This document shows, one piece after another, positions 60,293 through 64,000 of a DNA stretch of 64,000 nucleotides. The number at the start of each line of letters is the position of its first letter. Position 1 is the stretch's first letter. The notes beneath the pieces are model-generated. The model did not search any database and had not been told where the DNA came from. It saw nothing but the letters and a program-made list of their open reading frames with translations. This stretch comes from Microbacterium sp. LWH13-1.2. Lineage in GTDB: Bacteria > Actinomycetota > Actinomycetes > Actinomycetales > Microbacteriaceae. The position numbers and the translations under genes were made by a program. Where the stretch lies: contig NZ_CP151635.1 of NCBI RefSeq assembly GCF_038397735.1, positions 1,054,001 to 1,118,000 of the forward strand, given 5' to 3'.

Positions 60293-60859
60293 TCAGGCCG
60301 CGGAAGGCGTCCGTCCGAGAAGGCCGGCTCGCTGCAGAAGCAGGTAGATCTGACAGCCGAGGCAGAATGAGAACGCGGCGTTGAGGAAGGCGGCGATGAA
60401 TGCCGCGGCCGTCGCGATCGGCAGCGCCCACGGCACGCCGATCAGATGCAGGGCGAGTCCGATCGTGACGACGAAGAGGCCGACGCCCTGCGCGAAGCGC
60501 GGAGGGCGAGGATCCTCCAGCTCGGTGGGCGGGGCGAGTCGTGGCCGGACGAACCGCCGGAATACGACGCCCCAAGGAGCCGTCGCGGGGGAGAGCACGC
60601 TCCAGAAGAAGAGCAGGGCGATCACGACTGTGAGCAGGAAGCCTGGATCGAGTGCGCGCTGGGCAGGCGATGCTGAGACGATCGCCCACGTGTCGGAGGC
60701 CAAGTCCGCCGCCGCGAGCGGTTGGTAGGCGAACCATCCGAAGGACCGCGCCGTCGAGATGCCGATGAGTCCGAGGAACGTCGCGGCGAGCAGCAGCACC
60801 GTCGTGATCGTCGCGGCGAAACGCGGGCCACGGGGGTCGATACCTGCGGGAGTGGTCAT
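60293..60859 (-). CDS. DUF4395 membrane protein
   Basis: A 188-residue membrane protein. DUF4395 features are IDPRGPRFAATITTVLL at the N terminus and AFSFCLGCQIYLLLQRAGL at the C terminus, where the CxxC pair is conserved. Four membrane helices fit. These proteins are often encoded with, or fused to, thioredoxin-like proteins, and the thioredoxin gene here lies 22 nt upstream in the same direction. A role in membrane thiol-redox traffic is inferred. GGAGCAGAG lies before the ATG at 60859. Confidence 0.86.
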   Translation of the reverse strand: MTTPAGIDPRGPRFAATITTVLLLAATFLGLIGISTARSFGWFAYQPLAAADLASDTWAIVSASPAQRALDPGFLLTVVIALLFFWSVLSPATAPWGVVFRRFVRPRLAPPTELEDPRPPRFAQGVGLFVVTIGLALHLIGVPWALPIATAAAFIAAFLNAAFSFCLGCQIYLLLQRAGLLGRTPSAA

Positions 60860-60881
60860 CTCTGCTCCAGTCCTTCCCGCC

Positions 60882-61295
60882 TCAGACGGCGGACAGTGCC
60901 TCGGTGAGTGAGTGGCGATGCGGCACGCCATGGAATCGTGCGCGAACGGCGCCGGAGCCGTCCACGATGAACGTCGTCGGGGTCTGCAGGATCTTGTACC
61001 GCGCCGACAGGTCGGGTCGATGCGTGAGGTCGACCTCGAGGTGATGCAGGCCGTCGGCGTCTGCGACGTAGCTCGACAGCATCCTGCGCACCTGGGGGCA
61101 GCGCGCGCACATCTCGGTGCTGAACTGCACGAGCGTGGCGCGCGAGCCGAGCCGATCGGCGTCCGCATCGGCGGGATCGAAACGGAGGTGACCTCCTCCT
61201 CGACGTCGACCGTCGAGGAGTCGCAGCACGATCCCGACGACGGCGGCGATCACGAGGAGCGCTCCGATCACGGCGAGGGCGATTCCGGGGGACAT
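60882..61295 (-). CDS. Membrane-anchored thioredoxin-like protein
   Basis: A 137-residue protein with one N-terminal helix (residues 4-26) and a thioredoxin fold. The redox motif is CARC in STEMCARCPQVRRML near residue 64, preceded by ATLVQF; the cis-proline is in ILQTPTTFIVDG. The Gly-Pro of classical CGPC is replaced by Ala-Arg, which changes redox potential. ATG at 61295 follows TATCCT (61307-61302) by 6 nt. The fold probably faces the cytoplasm or the outside depending on topology, which I cannot tell. Operon with DUF4395. Confidence 0.86.
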   Translation of the reverse strand: MSPGIALAVIGALLVIAAVVGIVLRLLDGRRRGGGHLRFDPADADADRLGSRATLVQFSTEMCARCPQVRRMLSSYVADADGLHHLEVDLTHRPDLSARYKILQTPTTFIVDGSGAVRARFHGVPHRHSLTEALSAV

Positions 61296-61391
61296 GGATA
61301 GAGGATACGGGCCGCTCCCACACGCCTGGGTCGATGTGTCGCATCGTGACGAACGGACTCTCGATCCTCATGGGCGGGTAGTCTGGCAGAC

Positions 61392-62201
61392 ATGAGCGCA
61401 GCCGTCCCGACGCCGTATGAAGACCTGCTCCGCGACGTCCTGGAGTCAGGCACGCACAAATCGGATCGCACCGGCACGGGGACCACCAGCGTCTTCGGCA
61501 GGCAGATCCGCTTCGATCTCTCGCAGGGCTTCCCGCTGATCACGACCAAGCGCGTGCACTTCAAGTCCATCGCCTACGAGCTTCTCTGGTTCCTCAGGGG
61601 CGACTCCAACGTCAAGTGGCTCCAGGACAACGGCGTCACGATCTGGGACGAGTGGGCCGATGCCTCGGGCGATCTCGGACCCGTCTACGGCGTGCAGTGG
61701 CGGTCCTGGCCGACGCCGGACGGAGAGAGCATCGACCAGCTGAGCGAGGTGATCGATCAGATCCGCAAGGCTCCCGACTCCCGACGCCTGATCGTCTCGG
61801 CGTGGAACCCCGCGGACATCCCCGACATGGCACTCGCCCCGTGTCATGCGCTCTTCCAGTTCTACGTCGCAGACGGCAAGCTCTCGTGCCAGCTCTACCA
61901 GCGCAGCGCCGATCTGTTCCTCGGCGTCCCGTTCAACATCGCGTCCTATGCCCTCCTGACGCTGATGGTGGCTCAGCAGGTCGGCCTCGAGCCGGGTGAC
62001 TTCGTGTGGACCGGTGGTGACTGCCACATCTACGACAATCACCTCGATCAGGTGCGCGAGCAGCTCAGCCGCGACGCGTATCCCTACCCGTCGCTGCGTT
62101 TCGCGCGGAAGCCGGAATCGGTGTTCGACTACGCCTACGACGACTTCATCGTCGAGGACTACCAGCACCATGCCCCGATCCGGGCGGCGGTGGCGGTGTG
62201 A
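61392..62201 (+). CDS. thyA: Thymidylate synthase ThyA
   Basis: A 269-residue thymidylate synthase converting dUMP to dTMP with methylenetetrahydrofolate. The sequence shows [17 protein letters not shown] near the N terminus, the catalytic cysteine in [17 protein letters not shown] (about residue 153) and [23 protein letters not shown] at 61392 follows TAGTCT (61379-61384) by 7 nt. The stop overlaps the folA GTG, so dihydrofolate made here is reduced by the next gene product. Confidence 0.97.
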   Translation: MSAAVPTPYEDLLRDVLESGTHKSDRTGTGTTSVFGRQIRFDLSQGFPLITTKRVHFKSIAYELLWFLRGDSNVKWLQDNGVTIWDEWADASGDLGPVYGVQWRSWPTPDGESIDQLSEVIDQIRKAPDSRRLIVSAWNPADIPDMALAPCHALFQFYVADGKLSCQLYQRSADLFLGVPFNIASYALLTLMVAQQVGLEPGDFVWTGGDCHIYDNHLDQVREQLSRDAYPYPSLRFARKPESVFDYAYDDFIVEDYQHHAPIRAAVAV

Positions 62202-62674
62202 CGTGGGTCGGCCTGATCTGGGCCGAAGCGCAGGGCGGGGTCATCGGCGCCGAAGGCGGTATGCCGTGGAATGTCCCTGAAGATCTCGCGCACTTCAAGG
62301 AGAAGACGCTCGGTGCGCCGGTGATCATGGGTCGCAAGACCTGGGACTCGCTGCCTGAACGATTCCGCCCGCTCCCCGGACGCGAGAACATCGTCATCAC
62401 GCGCCAGCAGGACTGGACCGAAGAGGGCGTCAGGCGCGCAGCCACGGTCACCGATGCGGTGCGCGGACACGAGAGGGTCTGGATCATCGGAGGGGCCGAG
62501 ATCTTCCGGCTCGTGATCGCCGATGCCGACCGTCTCGAGGTCACCGAGCTCGACCTCGACGTCGCGGGCGATGCCTACGCCCCGTCGAAGGCCGGGTGGC
62601 GTCTGGTCGATGAGGGGGAGTGGCAGACCTCTCGCTCGGGAGTCCGCTTCCGCTTCCTGGGATACGAGCGCTGA
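62198..62674 (+). CDS. folA: Dihydrofolate reductase
   Basis: A 158-residue dihydrofolate reductase regenerating tetrahydrofolate for thymidylate synthesis. Family features are [20 protein letters not shown], the catalytic acid as glutamate in [11 protein letters not shown], and [10 protein letters not shown] with the NADPH contact GGAEIFR near residue 97. GTG at 62198 overlaps the thyA stop and TGA overlaps the next ATG, so thyA-folA-SDR are coupled. Confidence 0.96.
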   Translation: MTWVGLIWAEAQGGVIGAEGGMPWNVPEDLAHFKEKTLGAPVIMGRKTWDSLPERFRPLPGRENIVITRQQDWTEEGVRRAATVTDAVRGHERVWIIGGAEIFRLVIADADRLEVTELDLDVAGDAYAPSKAGWRLVDEGEWQTSRSGVRFRFLGYER

Positions 62675-63435
62675 TGCCCACCGCACTGATCACCGGCGCG
62701 AGCGCAGGGCTCGGCGTCGAGTTCGCCCGCCAGCTCGCCCGTCGCCGCGCCGACCTCGTGCTCGTCGCCCGATCGACGGATGCGCTCGAGAGCGTCGCGG
62801 CGGAGCTGCGCAGCGAATACGGCATCGCGGTCGAGATCCTCGTCGCCGATCTCTCCGAGGCCGCCGATGTGCGCCGTGTCGCCGACCGTCTGGGTGACGC
62901 CTCCGACCCGGTGGATCTGCTGATCAACAACGCCGGCTTCGGCCTGCCGCTGCAGTTCGCCGACAACGACATCGACGACGAGGTGCGGCACCTCCGCGTC
63001 CATGTCGAGGCGTCGATGCGCCTCATGCATGCGGCGCTCGGGTCGATGCGAGGCCGCGGTGGCCGCATCATCAACGTGGCCTCCGTCGCCGGATTCATCT
63101 CCCGCTCGACGTACTCGGCCTGTAAGAGCTGGCTCATCGGCTTCAGCCGCTGGGCGAACGTCGAGTACGCCGCCGACAGAGTGAGCGTGACCGCCGTCTG
63201 TCCCGGTTTCACCCACACGACCTTCCATGAGCGGATGGGGCTCGCGCCGGGGCACGAGGGCGTCCCGGCGTTCATGTGGCTCGACGCACGTGATGTCGTG
63301 CGCGAAGGTCTCCGCGACGCGGCTCGAGGCAAGGCCGTCTCGGTGCCGTCACTGCGCTACAAGGCGATCGTCGCGATAGCGAGCGTGCTGCCGAGCTCGG
63401 TGACGTCGGGCATCGCTCGCCGAGGTCGCGTCTGA
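62674..63435 (+). CDS. Short-chain dehydrogenase/reductase
   Basis: A 253-residue classical SDR. The nucleotide motif is TGASAGLGVEFA near residue 7, NNAGFG near residue 89, catalytic serine in INVASVAGF near residue 137, and YSACK with the catalytic Tyr and Lys near residues 150-154. It resembles 3-oxoacyl-ACP reductase-like and DltE-like SDRs; the substrate is unknown. ATG at 62674 overlaps the folA stop, so it may be a late addition to the folate operon rather than a folate enzyme. Confidence 0.88.
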   Translation: MPTALITGASAGLGVEFARQLARRRADLVLVARSTDALESVAAELRSEYGIAVEILVADLSEAADVRRVADRLGDASDPVDLLINNAGFGLPLQFADNDIDDEVRHLRVHVEASMRLMHAALGSMRGRGGRIINVASVAGFISRSTYSACKSWLIGFSRWANVEYAADRVSVTAVCPGFTHTTFHERMGLAPGHEGVPAFMWLDARDVVREGLRDAARGKAVSVPSLRYKAIVAIASVLPSSVTSGIARRGRV

Positions 63436-63492
63436 CGTGAGCGCCGACGGCGTTCACTGCGAGCGTGCTGCGCGAATCAGCGCTCTGCGAGA

Positions 63493-64000
63493 TCAGCGGA
63501 ATCTGCCCAGACGGATGCCGGCGTAAGCGATCGCCGCGACGGTCTCTCCATCGCTGATCCGGCCCTCGGCGATCATGCCGAGGACGTCGGCGAACGGTAC
63601 CCAGGTGACGGCGTCGATGCCCTCCTCCGCCTGGGTGCGCGTGGAGTCGTCCGACGGAGTCAGGCTCCGAGCGAGGAACACGTGCTCCGGCGCATGGGCG
63701 ATCCCGTTCAGGGCGTTCATCGTTCCGAGTGCCGTCCAATCCTCGGCGACGAAGCCGGTCTCCTCGAGCAGCTCGCGCTGCGCGGCCACGAGCGGGTCCT
63801 CGCCGTCGCTTCCTCCGGCGGGCACCTCGATCGAGACTCCCGTCGTGTAGCGCTCAAGCGTGACCAGGCAGATGCGGTCCTCGTCATCGAGCGCGACCAC
63901 GAAGACCGCCGGATGCCGCATGGTCACCACCCCGTAGATTCCGTCGCCTCCGGGGCCGGTGACCCGGTCTTCCCGTACCTCGATCCACCGGTTCTCGTAC
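63493..64000 (-). CDS. Nudix hydrolase (ADP-ribose pyrophosphatase-like), 5' end outside window
   Basis: The frame stays open to the window edge, and the extra residues YENRWIEVREDRVTGPGG are typical of the N-terminal strand of ADP-ribose pyrophosphatase-like Nudix enzymes, so the internal GTG at 63930 is not the real start. The Nudix box reads PAGGSDGEDPLVAA then RELLEETGF; the gap between the first glycine and the glutamate is one residue shorter than the consensus. The REXXEE core is intact. Convergent with the SDR gene. At least 168 residues are visible. Confidence 0.85.
   Translation of the reverse strand, partial: YENRWIEVREDRVTGPGGDGIYGVVTMRHPAVFVVALDDEDRICLVTLERYTTGVSIEVPAGGSDGEDPLVAAQRELLEETGFVAEDWTALGTMNALNGIAHAPEHVFLARSLTPSDDSTRTQAEEGIDAVTWVPFADVLGMIAEGRISDGETVAAIAYAGIRLGRFR

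Overview
The window looks like ordinary chromosome from a high-GC Gram-positive actinobacterium, most likely family Microbacteriaceae and plausibly Microbacterium. This is inferred from strong G/C bias at third codon positions, a nusA-ylxR-infB-rbfA cluster, a DUF5302 protein, a paired LLM oxidoreductase and FMN reductase of the CE1758/CE1759 type, an efeUOB locus behind a DtxR-type iron box, and about twenty genes whose -10 hexamer (TANNNT) lies 6-7 nt before the start codon, as expected for leaderless mRNAs. I see no prophage, insertion sequence, CRISPR array, rRNA or convincing tRNA gene.

Layout. 1-9.5 kb: a partial AlaX-like editing protein; a minus-strand set (RNase II-type exonuclease, double-Nudix protein, nucleotidyltransferase); an isocitrate lyase/PEP mutase family enzyme; proS; a stress-type flavin protein; a LOG family protein; a flavin amine oxidase. 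9.6-20.3 kb: the translation block nusA-ylxR-infB-rbfA, then a LuxR regulator, mutY, and the overlapping truB-orf-orf-ribF run. 20.5-34 kb: SNF2 helicase, pfkA, an S9 oligopeptidase, a Pit phosphate transporter with a small membrane partner, a TetR regulator, a metallophosphoesterase, aspA, a fumarylacetoacetase-family enzyme, a PrsW protease and an alpha/beta hydrolase pseudogene. 34-37 kb: FKBP, YceI, rpsO, and a membrane protein plus winged-helix regulator behind two tandem palindromes.

37-54 kb: a 2-oxoglutarate/Fe(II)-type oxygenase; the iron-uptake operon efeU-efeO-efeB; a serine hydrolase and acyltransferase pair; the LLM/FMN reductase duo; a CitB/CitA-type two-component system divergent from dctA; DUF5302; a DedA-like protein; a glycosyltransferase fused to an SGNH hydrolase; UDP-glucose dehydrogenase. 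54-64 kb: pnp (18.5 kb from rpsO), an aldo/keto reductase homologue with all four catalytic residues replaced, a histidine phosphatase, dapB with a small membrane gene, OsmC, a DUF4395/thioredoxin pair, thyA-folA-SDR, and a Nudix gene cut by the window edge.

No clearly new multi-gene system is visible. The most interesting items are the predicted AKR pseudoenzyme, the glycosyltransferase-SGNH fusion, the intact tandem Nudix protein, the hairpin covering the infB ribosome-binding site, the tandem palindromes before a membrane-protein/regulator pair, and the consistent leaderless architecture, which also settles several start codons.
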